DNA of 64,000 nucleotides from Litorilituus sediminis. GTDB lineage: Bacteria; Pseudomonadota; Gammaproteobacteria; Enterobacterales; Alteromonadaceae. Of this stretch, positions 8,590 to 18,496 are shown piece after piece (the stretch's first letter is position 1; each line of letters starts with the position of its first letter). The notes beneath the pieces are model-generated. The model saw only the letters and a list, made by a program, of their open reading frames with translations, did no database searches and was not told the origin of the DNA. The position numbers and the translations under genes are program-made. The stretch covers positions 992,001-1,056,000 of the forward strand of contig NZ_CP034759.1 in NCBI RefSeq assembly GCF_004295665.1. Reading direction: 5' to 3'.

Positions 8590-9435
8590 TTAAATAGGAA
8601 AACTAAACAGTAATCTAAAGGCGCTAAACTGCTCACTAAAACGATAACTGATCCCCAAACGCTCGATGCCAAGCCATGAGTAACCTAACACTTGATCAAA
8701 CTTCATCGTTACCCCCGCTTCAAAACTATTACTTAAAGTAATGTTATTGCTATCATCAACATTGGCAAACTGCTTATGAGATAAAAAGTCGACTTCACTA
8801 AAATACCAAAATGAAGTCACAAATAGTCTAGGCTGATAAGTGTAACCAAGTAATTGATATTTATAAGGTAGACCAAGTTCAGCCCCCATTTGAATCGCAG
8901 CATAAGAGTCATTGGCATCAAAGCCATTGCCATTATAAGCGGCATAATATACTCGGCTTGCCCAAATGGCATCATAATTTGCGACATTAAAGTAATACAA
9001 ACTAGAAAGACCAGCAGAATGCACACTGACATTACGATTAGTGCTTAAGTTTCTTGCGTAGCCAAAATCCAAATAGCTTTCAATCACTAAGTTATCACTA
9101 TACTGATAACTTGCTGCAATGCCCGGTGTAAAGGTGAATGTTCCGACTTCATCAGGAAACTCTAAACCGGGCAAATCGGACAGCGAAAAGTCAAAGAACC
9201 CCAGCGACAAAGGTAGCCTTAAGCCATATGTTAGCTTTTCTTCTCGCGCGACTTCATAAGAAAAGGGCAAATTGATCAAGCTAGCATTTTGCCCTGTAGT
9301 CCGGTAAATACCACTGCCTAAATAATTAGCATACGCATAATGAACCAGCTCAACTTCTTCTGCAAAAGCCGATGGTATCCATGATAAAACTAGCCATAAA
9401 GCGGCATAAACATTAATTTTTTTACTTAATTTCAT
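8590..9435 (-). CDS. Predicted outer-membrane beta-barrel protein, unknown function
   Basis: The 281-residue protein starts with a clear signal peptide (about 1-25, LWLVLSWIPSAFA before EEVEL). The rest is a series of short amphipathic strands rich in Tyr, Phe, Gly and Asn, ending in FRLLFSFPI, consistent with a small outer-membrane barrel. I cannot place it in a named family with confidence. It resembles the 'hypothetical outer membrane protein' class of Alteromonadales that model Toluene_X- or MetA-type barrels. It is a single gene with its own promoter region, in the same orientation as glnS but separated from it by a terminator. Confidence 0.65.
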   Translation of the reverse strand: MKLSKKINVYAALWLVLSWIPSAFAEEVELVHYAYANYLGSGIYRTTGQNASLINLPFSYEVAREEKLTYGLRLPLSLGFFDFSLSDLPGLEFPDEVGTFTFTPGIAASYQYSDNLVIESYLDFGYARNLSTNRNVSVHSAGLSSLYYFNVANYDAIWASRVYYAAYNGNGFDANDSYAAIQMGAELGLPYKYQLLGYTYQPRLFVTSFWYFSEVDFLSHKQFANVDDSNNITLSNSFEAGVTMKFDQVLGYSWLGIERLGISYRFSEQFSAFRLLFSFPI

Positions 9436-9519
9436 CCGTAAAAAAGATCACTCTAATTAATCAGCTTACTATAAGATAAACCTATTGATAAACACTTATA
9501 CCAGCTAAAGATGACACAA

Positions 9520-9555
9520 AAAAGCCTGCTATTAAAAAATTAATAGCAGGCTTTT
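9520..9555 (-). terminator. Terminator of glnS (works on both strands)
   Basis: A 15-bp perfect stem AAAAGCCTGCTATTA/TAATAGCAGGCTTTT with a six-base loop, flanked by A and T runs, lies 35 bases beyond the glnS stop. Confidence 0.9.
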
Positions 9556-9589
9556 GTTTAATACCAAGTGAAATAACTCAATGGTTTAA

Positions 9590-11260
9590 TTAACCAGAAA
9601 TTTTCGCCCAAGTATCGCGTAAACCAACCGTTCTATTGAATACTAACTTACCAGGCTCATCAATACGGTTATCTAAACAAAAATACCCTTGACGCTCAAA
9701 TTGATAAGCTTGCTCAGGTTTTGCTTCAGCTAATGCTGGCTCTACCTTAGCAGTTTCAAGTGTAATTAATGACTCAGGGTTGATAACTGAATGAAAATCA
9801 TCTGAAGCTGCAGGGTTTGGTACGGTAAATAATCTATCGTATAAACGCACGGTAGCATCTAAGGCTTTCGTTTCCTCTACCCAGTGGATAACACCTTTGG
9901 GCTTAGTACCATCACTTGGATTTTTGCCTAACGTTTCAGGATCATAAGTACAGTAAACCGTGGTGACATTACCTTGCTCATCTTTATCGCAACGTGTTGC
10001 TGTGACAACATAAGCACCGCGTAAACGAACCGCTTTACCCAACACTAAGCGTTTGTACTTTTTATTCGCTTCTTCTTTAAAGTCTTCTGCTTCAATTAAA
10101 AGCTCTCTTGAAAACGGTACAATACGCGTTCCTTGACTTTCATCGCTTGGGTGATTCTTAACGGTTAACTCTTCTAATTGCCCTTCAGGGTAATTTTCAA
10201 TAACCAATTTAATTGGCTCTAACACCGCCATAGCGCGTGGTGCATTATCATTAAGATCTTCACGAATACAGGCTTCTAACACACTCATTTCAACGGTGTT
10301 ATCCATTTTCGTTACACCAATTCGCTTAGCAAATTCTCGCATTGATGCTGGTGTGTAACCACGACGTCGAAATGCTGCAATGGTTGGCATACGAGGATCA
10401 TCCCAACCGTCCACTAACTTCTCTTCAACAAGTGTATTTAACTTGCGCTTACTCATTAAAGTATATTCAAGATTTAAGCGTGAGAACTCGTACTGATGCG
10501 GTGTTGCTGGTACAGACGTGTTTTCAATAACCCAGTCATATAAACGACGGTTATCCTGAAACTCTAAGGTACAAATTGAGTGCGTGATATTTTCAATAGC
10601 ATCCGATAAACAGTGGGTAAAATCATACATAGGATAAATACACCACTTATCACCTGTTTGATGATGATGAGCAAAGCGAACACGATAGATAACTGGATCA
10701 CGCATACACATAAAGCTCGAGCTCATATCAATCTTTGCTCTAAGTGCACATACACCTTCTTCAAACTCACCGTTTCTCATTTTTTCAAACAAGGCTAAGT
10801 TTTCTTCAACACTGGTATCTCGATATGGGCTGTTCTTTCCTGGCTTGTTTAAAGTACCACGGTACTCACGTGTTTCTTCAGCATTTAAGAAACACACATA
10901 AGCTAAGCCTTTTTCAATCAATTCAACAGCATAACCATGCAATTGCTCAAAATAATCAGAAGAGTAATGAACATCACCCGCCCACTCAAATCCTAACCAC
11001 TTAACGTCTTCTTGAATGGCATTAACGTAGTCGATATCTTCTTTTTCAGGGTTAGTGTCATCAAATCGTAAGTTACACTGTCCTTGATAATCTTGCGCAA
11101 TACCAAAGTTTAGGCAAATAGCTTTCGCATGGCCTATATGTAAAAAACCATTTGGCTCAGGTGGAAATCGCGTTTGCACACTGGTGTGCTTACCACTTGC
11201 TAGGTCAGCATCAATAATTTGGCGAATAAAATTACTTGGACGGTTTTCAGTATCCGACAT
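9590..11260 (-). CDS. glnS: Glutaminyl-tRNA synthetase
   Basis: The 556-residue class I aminoacyl-tRNA synthetase attaches glutamine to tRNA-Gln. The HIGH motif is at 41-44 ([15 protein letters not shown]). The KMSKS-equivalent is LMSKRKL near 266-272. The C-terminal anticodon-binding beta-barrels include [12 protein letters not shown]. Length matches E. coli GlnS (554). It is monocistronic, with the terminator described downstream. Confidence 0.97.
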   Translation of the reverse strand: MSDTENRPSNFIRQIIDADLASGKHTSVQTRFPPEPNGFLHIGHAKAICLNFGIAQDYQGQCNLRFDDTNPEKEDIDYVNAIQEDVKWLGFEWAGDVHYSSDYFEQLHGYAVELIEKGLAYVCFLNAEETREYRGTLNKPGKNSPYRDTSVEENLALFEKMRNGEFEEGVCALRAKIDMSSSFMCMRDPVIYRVRFAHHHQTGDKWCIYPMYDFTHCLSDAIENITHSICTLEFQDNRRLYDWVIENTSVPATPHQYEFSRLNLEYTLMSKRKLNTLVEEKLVDGWDDPRMPTIAAFRRRGYTPASMREFAKRIGVTKMDNTVEMSVLEACIREDLNDNAPRAMAVLEPIKLVIENYPEGQLEELTVKNHPSDESQGTRIVPFSRELLIEAEDFKEEANKKYKRLVLGKAVRLRGAYVVTATRCDKDEQGNVTTVYCTYDPETLGKNPSDGTKPKGVIHWVEETKALDATVRLYDRLFTVPNPAASDDFHSVINPESLITLETAKVEPALAEAKPEQAYQFERQGYFCLDNRIDEPGKLVFNRTVGLRDTWAKISG

Positions 11261-11409
11261 TTAAAAATAACCTCAGAAAAATAAACAGATAAGATTCTAT
11301 TAAGAATTAGTTCAGGCATTATATCAAGTGTTAACTGTATCGAATAGCATTTGATAATAGATTAAAGTAATTTAACTGGCAGGCATTACCTGCGTACGAT
11401 TTAGATTGT

Positions 11410-13296
11410 TTAATCAGCATAAATGGAGTAATTATTTTTACCAACACCTTTTATCGCATACATGGCCTGATCTGCTTTTGCTAATAATTCAGCACCTGTG
11501 GTGCCATGACGCGGGTATTGAGAAATACCTATGCTTGCGGTGACATACAGCGCATGCTCGTTAAAGTAAACCGGCTGCTTAACGGCTTCAATCACTTTTT
11601 TAGCCACCTGCTCTATCGCTTTAACATGCTTAATATTGGTCATCACCACGATATATTCATCCCCGCCAATGCGAGCCACCGTATCTGTTTGTCTTAACTG
11701 AGCAACAATACGTTGCCCCGTGGTAATTAATACGTGATCGCCTGCCGCATGACCAAATTGGTCATTCACTTCTTTAAAGCCATCCAAGTCAAAAAACATC
11801 ACCGCTGCCACTAAGTTATGACGCTGCGCTGATAAAATCGCCTGCTCTAGCCTATCCTTGCCTAAACGCAGTGAGGGTAAACCGGTTAAGGTATCATGAT
11901 TAACTAAATGCTCAATGGTTTCTTTATCGTGCTTTTGCTGAGTAACATCTTTTTGTATGCAAACAAAGTTAACAATTTCATTTACTTGCGACTTAACCGG
12001 AAATATGGTGGTGTTTGTCCAATATAACTGGCTATCTTTGCGCTTATTTCGTAACTCACCTTGCCAGTAATTTCCTTGAGTGATAGTAGTATATAGCTGT
12101 CGATATGTTGACACACTGGTGTCGCCTGAACTCCACATACGAGGGTTTTTGCCAATTAGCTCTTCTTCCCGATAACCAGACATGCTACAAAAGTGTTTAT
12201 TGACATAGTTGATTTTTCCTTCAGGTGAAGTAATGACGACACCATTTAAGGAGTTATCAACCACAAGTTTAAATAAATTGAGCGCCTCTGTTTTCGCTTC
12301 AAGCTGCTCTTGATAACGGTGCTCATTAGCACGATTAATTAATAGTTTAATCACCAGTATCAAAATAAGCACAATAGATAATGCGCCGTAAACGACACTA
12401 AACCATAAACGATTATGTGCGCTTGAGTTAAGCTTATTAAGTTTTGTTAATAAATTAGCCGTTATTTCAGTTTCAAGCGCTTGCAGCTGATTAATACGCT
12501 GTGTAGCATCGCTAAACCAAGTATCACTTTCAATGCTATTAAGGGGAAGTTGGCGCAGCTTGGCAATTTTCGCAAAAGATTCATGCTGCATTGCTTGCTG
12601 ATAAAAACGAACAATATTCGCTTCTGCTAGCTGTTCAAATAATGCAAGGTGCGATTCTTCCATGGCTCTAATACGCGTGATGGCTGTCAATTTCTTTGCA
12701 GTGAAGCCCTGAGCACTATCTATATCAGCCAAATAAGCTCGCTCAATTCCGGCAAGCTCTTTACTCATCACTAAACTATAATAGGCATGCAGTAGATTGT
12801 TGACGGCAGCATCACTGGACAATTTAATCGCCTGTAATATGGTATCAATCAGCTGTTTGTTAAGCTGACTATAATAGTAAATGATCTCTTTTGATGACAA
12901 GGCAAATTCATCAATGCCATTGCGCTGACTTGCTAAGTCTTTAATACCTACAAGGGCTATAATTTCTTTAGCTACAGCAGGAACACCTAATTGCTGCTCA
13001 ATAAATTGATTACGATTTACTAAGGCTATATTGGTGAGTTTACGTTGAGCGACTAATTGCTCAGCAAATTGCTGCCCTTGGCTATAAAAATAAACATTAC
13101 TCATGCCTCGCTCTTTTTGCACTTCATGCACAAGCGCATTATTCACTAAGCTTAATTCAATTAACTTAATGGCATAGTCACTCTTATCAAGCGTTTTGAG
13201 TGCATGTTGAACAGTTATAAACGCGAAAACGACAATCGCCAAGGTTGGCAAGAAGGCCAACAGCAATAGATTTCTATTAGCAGTTAAAAACTTCAT
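11410..13296 (-). CDS. NIT-PAS-GGDEF diguanylate cyclase
   Basis: The 628-residue membrane sensor has a helix at about 9-28, then a periplasmic region of about 270 residues (VQKERGMSNVYFYSQGQQF and IERAYLADIDS are typical of the nitrate/nitrite-sensing NIT domain), a second helix near 298-320, a PAS domain (about 345-455, VVITSPEGKINYVNKHFCSM) and a C-terminal GGDEF domain. The active-site motif is GGDEY near 544-548. An inhibitory-site RxxD (RQTD) lies five residues before it, so product inhibition is expected. It should make c-di-GMP in response to an unknown small molecule. It is a single gene; neighbouring genes give no pathway clue. Confidence 0.88.
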   Translation of the reverse strand: MKFLTANRNLLLLAFLPTLAIVVFAFITVQHALKTLDKSDYAIKLIELSLVNNALVHEVQKERGMSNVYFYSQGQQFAEQLVAQRKLTNIALVNRNQFIEQQLGVPAVAKEIIALVGIKDLASQRNGIDEFALSSKEIIYYYSQLNKQLIDTILQAIKLSSDAAVNNLLHAYYSLVMSKELAGIERAYLADIDSAQGFTAKKLTAITRIRAMEESHLALFEQLAEANIVRFYQQAMQHESFAKIAKLRQLPLNSIESDTWFSDATQRINQLQALETEITANLLTKLNKLNSSAHNRLWFSVVYGALSIVLILILVIKLLINRANEHRYQEQLEAKTEALNLFKLVVDNSLNGVVITSPEGKINYVNKHFCSMSGYREEELIGKNPRMWSSGDTSVSTYRQLYTTITQGNYWQGELRNKRKDSQLYWTNTTIFPVKSQVNEIVNFVCIQKDVTQQKHDKETIEHLVNHDTLTGLPSLRLGKDRLEQAILSAQRHNLVAAVMFFDLDGFKEVNDQFGHAAGDHVLITTGQRIVAQLRQTDTVARIGGDEYIVVMTNIKHVKAIEQVAKKVIEAVKQPVYFNEHALYVTASIGISQYPRHGTTGAELLAKADQAMYAIKGVGKNNYSIYAD

Positions 13297-13370
13297 TAAA
13301 TAACTCGGGGTCTACCTAATACAAATTTGAGCATTACTGAGCACACAGCCAAAGAAGATAATCAAATATA

Positions 13371-13684
13371 ATACCAATTGAAATAATGCTTTAGTCATCT
13401 CAGAGCTATGTCAGAGGTGAGATAACAAGAAAGATATTGTGACAATATAGTTATCTACATTGAACAAATCTGCCGCTGTTATCTTGCCTCTGACAAGCTC
13501 CCAAAGGGCGAGTTTAAAAGGCTTACATGCTGCGTTACTGAACTTAACAAGGACGCTGCATGGATGCAGCATATTAGAGAATGCAGGAGCACATTCTCCT
13601 GAATAACCATTCTTTTCATCCAGCGCCTTGCCTCTAAACCCTTTAATTCTCGCTGAGAGAGCAAATCACTTTTTCACTTGGTAT
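13371..13684. repeat. Structured palindrome-bounded intergenic repeat, MITE-like
   Basis: This gene-free 314-bp segment is bounded by inverted ends: ATACCAATTGAAATA on the left and the complement of ATACCAAGTGAAAAA on the right. Inside are a long imperfect inverted repeat (GTCAGAGGTGAGATAAC at 13410-13426 with GTTATCTTGCCTCTGAC at 13478-13494, 15 of 17 paired), GCTGCAT/ATGCAGC (13555-13570) and GAGAATG/CATTCTC (13577-13598). A 61-codon minus-strand frame (13479-13664) crosses these hairpins and is unlikely to be a gene. The same end motif recurs elsewhere in the window, which suggests a dispersed non-autonomous element. The rest of the 13297-14045 gap shows no gene. Confidence 0.6.
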
Positions 13685-13685
13685 A

Positions 13686-13717
13686 ATACCAATTGAATTA
13701 ACTATTTCACTTGGTAT
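13686..13717. repeat. Short palindrome of the ATACCAA...TTGGTAT type
   Basis: ATACCAATTGAA and TTCACTTGGTAT face each other with an eight-base centre, directly abutting the larger repeat. It looks like an internally deleted copy of the same end structure. Confidence 0.6.
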
Positions 13718-14045
13718 AACTATAGTTTATGAGAACAGTATGTAAGTAAAATATTTTAGGGGCTATGTCTTGTTTGGCAAAATTATAACAAAAATAAGAC
13801 TACCGATTGAACACTTGGTCAACATTTTATTGAATGAATTATTGCACTAAAGCAGGCTTAGAATACAAGTATTTAACTAAGAAGGGTAAAAAGCACTAAT
13901 CATTTGCTTAAAGTAAATCATTAGTGCCAATTAAACTTGCATGAAATTTATGATGGAGAAAATTACCTTAACTTAAACACGCTTTAAGAGATAAGTTAAC
14001 AGTTTGAAAGCTAAACCATTAATCTACACTGATATCAAGGTGAGT

Positions 14046-14570
14046 TCAGGTTAATTTTGCCACCGCCTCAAGCAACTGCTGTTTTAGTGCAGGATCAGTT
14101 AACGCTTGCTTTTCCATATCAAAATTATCAAAAAAGCTAGGGATCGACAGGCTTGCTCTAACATCTGCGGCAAAGAACTTAGCTGAGCCATTGGCCGCAG
14201 CAAGAACACTTGCGGCACCACCTGGGCCTGGTGAAGTTGCTAATAATAACATCGGCTTATTCTGATAAACGCCCATATCAATGCGTGATGTCCAATCAAA
14301 TAAATTTTTATATGCCGCGGTATAAGAGCCATTATGCTCAGCAAAAGAAATAATAATGGCATCAGCTGCACCTAATTTAGCGTAAAATTGCTTAGCCTGT
14401 TCAGGTTGACCTAGCTGCTCTTCCCTATCCTGACTAAAAATGGGCATTTCATAATCATTAATATCTAATAACTCTACTTCTGCATCAGGAACTAACGATG
14501 CGGCATAACTTGCTAATTGTTTGTTGATTGACTTAGTACTGTTACTGGCTGCAAATGCTAATACTTTCAT
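14046..14570 (-). CDS. NADPH-dependent FMN reductase family protein
   Basis: The 174-residue flavodoxin-like protein begins VLAFAASNSTKSINKQLASY, the flavin-phosphate loop of NADPH-dependent FMN reductases. MPIFSQDREEQLGQP and SFAEHNGSYTAAYKNLFDW follow and fit quinone or azo-compound reductases of this family. It probably reduces flavin or quinones in the cytoplasm. It is divergently transcribed from the LysR regulator 143 bases away, and such pairs are often regulator and target. The substrate is not predictable. Confidence 0.82.
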   Translation of the reverse strand: MKVLAFAASNSTKSINKQLASYAASLVPDAEVELLDINDYEMPIFSQDREEQLGQPEQAKQFYAKLGAADAIIISFAEHNGSYTAAYKNLFDWTSRIDMGVYQNKPMLLLATSPGPGGAASVLAAANGSAKFFAADVRASLSIPSFFDNFDMEKQALTDPALKQQLLEAVAKLT

Positions 14571-14713
14571 AATAATTCCTTATTGTTCATAAGATACTGA
14601 CACTGGTCGTTGCGTTTTACTCAATTCGCTTACCAGCTGTTTTTCATTTGAAACTAGTGTACATTAAGCTTTATATGTAATTAATAACTCAATAGTTAAA
14701 TCACTTTTTCCAT

Positions 14714-15613
14714 ATGACTTCTAATACTAAACTTTTTGACGGTATTGTTATTTTTCATCAAGTGGTCACTGCAGGCAGTTTTACTGCGGCAGCCCAGATA
14801 AGTAACCATTCAACCTCATTTATAAGTAAAGAAATAAACAAGCTAGAAGCACGCTTAGGGGTTAGGTTGCTCAATAGAACCACACGCTCCATTAGCTTAA
14901 CCCCTGAAGGTAAGCTTTACTTTGAGCAGTGTGAGCAATTAATAGAAGATGCAGAATCATCACTATTAGATATTAATCAAAATAACAAAGAGCCTAGAGG
15001 CACATTAAAAATTAGCTGCCCAATCTCGTTTGGCTTAGACTATTTACAGCCAATATTATCAAGCTACGCAAAAGCAAACCCTAAAGTCTCTCTTGATATA
15101 GATTTTAGTGATCGTCATGTCGATGTAGTTCAAGATGGTTACGATCTTGTCATTAGAGCAACGCGAGAGCTCAACGAATCAAGCTTAATTTATCGAAAAA
15201 TATATAGCTGTCAAAGTTATACTATAGCCTCACACGAATATATAAAAACGCATGGTAAACCTAGCTCACCAGAACAACTCAGCCAACACCAGTGTATTTG
15301 TTATAGTAATTTAAAAAACCCAAGTCGCTGGCAATACGACAAAAAAGATGGCTCAACGGTATCTGTTGATGTAAAACAGCATATTTTGTGTAACAGCTCG
15401 CAAATGGAACTCGCCATGGTGTTAGACGGACACGGTATTTGTCGGCTACCTAGCTTTTGTCTTGACGCAGCGTTAAAGTCAGGTCAATTAGCAGTGCTTT
15501 TTCCTGACTATATTGAAACTGAAATCAATGTTTATGCCCTTTACCCCAGCCGTAAACATCTGTCAGCAAAAGTTAGAAGCTTTATTGATGCCCTGGTTAA
15601 TGCTTTTATTTAA
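14714..15613 (+). CDS. LysR-family transcriptional regulator
   Basis: The 299-residue protein has the N-terminal winged helix (about 6-65, GSFTAAAQISNHSTSFISKEINKLEARLG) and a C-terminal effector-binding domain (about 90-295). It resembles the DsdC/AaeR-like subgroup that often controls a divergent oxidoreductase. The divergent FMN reductase gene is the natural candidate target; the shared 143-bp region is AT-rich and should hold its binding sites. The effector is unknown. Confidence 0.88.
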   Translation: MTSNTKLFDGIVIFHQVVTAGSFTAAAQISNHSTSFISKEINKLEARLGVRLLNRTTRSISLTPEGKLYFEQCEQLIEDAESSLLDINQNNKEPRGTLKISCPISFGLDYLQPILSSYAKANPKVSLDIDFSDRHVDVVQDGYDLVIRATRELNESSLIYRKIYSCQSYTIASHEYIKTHGKPSSPEQLSQHQCICYSNLKNPSRWQYDKKDGSTVSVDVKQHILCNSSQMELAMVLDGHGICRLPSFCLDAALKSGQLAVLFPDYIETEINVYALYPSRKHLSAKVRSFIDALVNAFI

Positions 15614-15857
15614 CCAGAGCATCAATAAAGCGTCACATAAGCCATGCGTTTATAGTCGTTATTTTTCTCTTAATTCTGTGTTATTTTGCAGAGAAATAGC
15701 CAGTTATCCCTAGGTTAAAATTTCTTATGCAAAGTTTAAGTTAATTAAACAGAATACTGATAAAAAATAGAAAATTGCATAAATGCCATTTACGGCATAA
15801 ACTCAAGATATCGTAGACATTTTTCTCCTCACCTCAGTTATTGAATAAGGATTTTCA

Positions 15858-15911
15858 ATGAAATCTTTTCTTAGCAAAAACTTCTGGAGTTCGCGCAACT
15901 ATGAGCCATAA
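15858..15911 (+). CDS. 17-residue upstream ORF overlapping the next gene
   Basis: An ATG at 15858 is preceded by TAAGGA with seven bases of spacing and encodes MKSFLSKNFWSSRNYEP. It ends 11 bases inside the following response-regulator gene in another frame. The ribosome site is better placed than that of the downstream gene (GGAG 11 bases before its ATG), so it may couple or damp translation. It could also be chance. Confidence 0.35.
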   Translation: MKSFLSKNFWSSRNYEP

Positions 15912-17046
15912 AATTTTATTAGTGGATGATGAGATCAATATTCTCAATTCATTTCGGCGAAACCTTCGAGGGCTTTTCGACTTTGATCTAGCTCAAAGTG
16001 GTGAAGAGGCATTAAAGCTAATAGACAACAAGAATAAGTATGCCGTGATCATTACTGATATGCAGATGCCCGTGATGAATGGTGTTGAACTACTCCAAGA
16101 AGTCAAAAAGAAATCCCCTAATACCGTACGCATTATGTTAACGGGCAATGTTGATCAAAAAACAGCTATTGACGCCTTACATATTGGCGATATATTTCGA
16201 TTTATTAATAAGCCATGTAGCCACCAAGCATTAACTCAAGCGATTGAGGCTGGGATTGAGCAATATAATTTAGTTATCGCCGAAAAAATACTGCTCAATA
16301 AAACCTTAAAAAGAACATTAAATGTACTCTCTGAAGTGCTTACCATAGTCAATCCAAAAATCTTCGCTCATACAGTACAAATTAAAAAACACATGCTAGC
16401 GTTAGCAAAAACACTCAACTATCCAGTATCCTGGAGCTTTGAACCTATGATCCAGCTCTCTCAGCTTGGTTATGTGATGTTTCCTGATAATACGCTAAAT
16501 CAAGGAGAAAGTGACGATACCTTGTCACTTGAGCAACGACAAATGATCGAGCGACACCCTTGTTTAGCAGCTGATCTTATTAGAAAAATTCCTAGAATGA
16601 ATACCATAGCTCATACCATTTTATATCAAGAAAAATGTTTTAATGGTGAAGGTGTGCCACATGATGATGTAAAAGGCGAAGATATCCCTTATGGCGCCAG
16701 AATGTTAAAAATAGTGATTGATTATTTACGCTTTAAAAGAGCCGGCTCATCCACCAATCAAGCCTGCTTAGCCCTTGATGAACAGAATCAATATTACGAT
16801 CCCAATATACTCAAAGCATTTAAAGAATCTGTCTGTGCCACTTCAGAACTAAGCCAAAAATTAATTAACCTTAGCGAACTAAAAGAGCAAATGATCATTC
16901 AAGAAGACATTTGCACCAAAACAGGCTTAGTGGTTATCACAAAAGGACAGGAAATAACGGAAGCATTACAGCGTATTATTGCTCATTGCGTAGAAAATGG
17001 CGCATTAAAAAGCAATACCAAAGTAACGGTTTGCCAAGCTAGTTAA
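15901..17046 (+). CDS. Response regulator with degenerate HD-GYP output domain
   Basis: The 381-residue protein has a receiver domain (about 1-120) with acidic pair DDE at 9-11, phospho-acceptor Asp53 (ITDMQMP) and the conserved Lys in INKP. The rest aligns in layout with HD-GYP c-di-GMP phosphodiesterases of the RpfG type, but the metal ligands are lost. HDIGK is replaced by SQLGYV (about 186), the HHE motif by LYQE, and DGxGYP by NGEGVP (about 247-252). HTVQIKKHM and ERHP are kept. It is therefore likely a phosphorylation-controlled binding protein rather than an enzyme. It faces a histidine kinase/HDOD pair across a 320-bp gap. Confidence 0.8.
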   Translation: MSHKILLVDDEINILNSFRRNLRGLFDFDLAQSGEEALKLIDNKNKYAVIITDMQMPVMNGVELLQEVKKKSPNTVRIMLTGNVDQKTAIDALHIGDIFRFINKPCSHQALTQAIEAGIEQYNLVIAEKILLNKTLKRTLNVLSEVLTIVNPKIFAHTVQIKKHMLALAKTLNYPVSWSFEPMIQLSQLGYVMFPDNTLNQGESDDTLSLEQRQMIERHPCLAADLIRKIPRMNTIAHTILYQEKCFNGEGVPHDDVKGEDIPYGARMLKIVIDYLRFKRAGSSTNQACLALDEQNQYYDPNILKAFKESVCATSELSQKLINLSELKEQMIIQEDICTKTGLVVITKGQEITEALQRIIAHCVENGALKSNTKVTVCQAS

Positions 17047-17365
17047 CCTGAGCTCGGCCTAATAAATAGCTCTCTAGCAGCTACTTTAACTTACTTCGGC
17101 GTTAAATTTACTTGCAATAGGCTGGCTATTGACGCGAAATTTGCCTTGAATTAAGTCCAATTATCAAGCTAGAGAATACATATGCAGACTAACTATCGAT
17201 ATTTCAAACGGTTAACTTATCTCTTAAACCGAGTTCAGATTAGTTAGATATTCTGTCTGAATTTAAGGCTTTTTGAAGTAGAAATAGCTGACTATTTCAC
17301 ATCAAAATAACGCAGAAGCCAGTAACAATAGCTACTAGATACGCATAGCTTAGATGGGGCTGAAG
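17047..17365. other. Gene-free gap with two hairpins
   Basis: No coding frame is credible in this 319-bp stretch between convergent regulators. It holds two similar hairpins: CAATAG-GCTGG-CTATTG (17115-17131), flanked by AT-rich imperfect arms, and GAAATAG-CTGA-CTATTTC (17281-17298). Both have an (A)AATAG...CTATT(T) stem with a CTG-containing loop, so they may be copies of one small repeat. Neither has a terminator-like T run. Confidence 0.45.
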
Positions 17366-18496
17366 TTAATTATACTTAGTCACTTGTGATTGCCATTTTT
17401 CTAGTTTATCTGCTAAGGCAAAATGCTCGATAAATGCCGGTTCGATAGGCTGTCTTCTAAGTAGACGGCTGGCAACATAGACAGCAGCCCCAGAGCCAAA
17501 GTGAGACGCCATTAATTTTTCAGGGCTATGATGTAAAACAATATTTTCAATCAAGCTGTAAGAGAAATTCCATAAGTGTAATAAATAACCCGCTAATTGC
17601 GTATGATCAGTGTGAAACAACTCATGCTCTAGAGCAATATTATCATCATCTGCCTTACATCTTTGCAAGTATTCCGCCATAGCATCAGGCGAGACCTTGT
17701 ATAAAATAAACTTACCAATATTGTGCAATAAGCCAACCAATACCGCTTCTTGACGTATGCCAGGCTCAACCATAGTAGCAGCAAATCGAGCAGTAGACAG
17801 ACAATGTTTTTGTTCATCTGACACCGAAAATCCCGAATTATCATCAAGCTGAGAATAAGTTTCCGCCGCCATAACAATACTACAGACTAACTCTAACCCC
17901 AGTCTTGTAATCGCTTCAGTTAAACTCTCAACATGCTTAGCATTAGCAAAAAATGAAGTATTGGTTAGCTGTAATATTTTGGCGACCAAAGCTGGCTCTT
18001 GGGCAATAATAGTAGAAATTTTCTGCATATCGGTGGCATCCTCTTTAATAAAGGCATTAATCTGCATATAAACACGAGGAGCTGCTGGCAATGATTTAAT
18101 TTCGCCAACCACTTGTTGCACTCGCTGATTAGGTAAGGCATTACGAGTTTTATAGATTTGATTGAGTAACGCTTCGATATGCTGGGGCTGACACGGCTTA
18201 CTTAGCCATTGATGTGCGACAAAACTCGCTCTTTTTGACGCCTCTTCATCAGAATGACCTGATAAAATAATACGCACAGTTTGCGGATAAAGATCGGCTA
18301 CTTTTGTTAAAAGCGCAGCACCATCCAGGCCTGGCATTCTCATATCTGAAACAACAAAGTCAACCGCTTGCTTTTGCAATAACTTCAAAGCTAACTCGGC
18401 GCTGTCAGCATAGTAAATTTGCCAGTCATTACGAAAAAATGCTCGTTTTAAGCCGCTTAAAATCATACGTTCATCATCAACAAACATGACCCTCAT
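17366..18496 (-). CDS. Response regulator with HDOD output domain
   Basis: The 376-residue protein has a receiver domain (about 1-120; acidic DDE at 7-9, phospho-acceptor Asp51 in SDMRMPG, Lys in LSKPC) and an HDOD domain (about 135-330). The HDOD region includes IKSLPAAPRVYMQINAFI and ITRLGLELVCSIVMA and keeps parts of the HD signature (GLLHNIGKFIL, VLHHSPE). HDOD proteins act in signalling and cell-cycle or motility control, with no settled enzymatic activity. The gene starts within the last four codon bases of the upstream MHYT kinase gene, so the two are co-translated and very likely form one phosphorelay. Confidence 0.88.
   Translation of the reverse strand: MRVMFVDDERMILSGLKRAFFRNDWQIYYADSAELALKLLQKQAVDFVVSDMRMPGLDGAALLTKVADLYPQTVRIILSGHSDEEASKRASFVAHQWLSKPCQPQHIEALLNQIYKTRNALPNQRVQQVVGEIKSLPAAPRVYMQINAFIKEDATDMQKISTIIAQEPALVAKILQLTNTSFFANAKHVESLTEAITRLGLELVCSIVMAAETYSQLDDNSGFSVSDEQKHCLSTARFAATMVEPGIRQEAVLVGLLHNIGKFILYKVSPDAMAEYLQRCKADDDNIALEHELFHTDHTQLAGYLLHLWNFSYSLIENIVLHHSPEKLMASHFGSGAAVYVASRLLRRQPIEPAFIEHFALADKLEKWQSQVTKYN

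Noticed and set aside
13479..13664. 61-codon minus-strand ORF beginning MLSQRELKGLEARRW
   Set aside because: It spans hairpins of the intergenic repeat, has no ribosome site or recognisable fold, and is best explained as the repeat read by chance.
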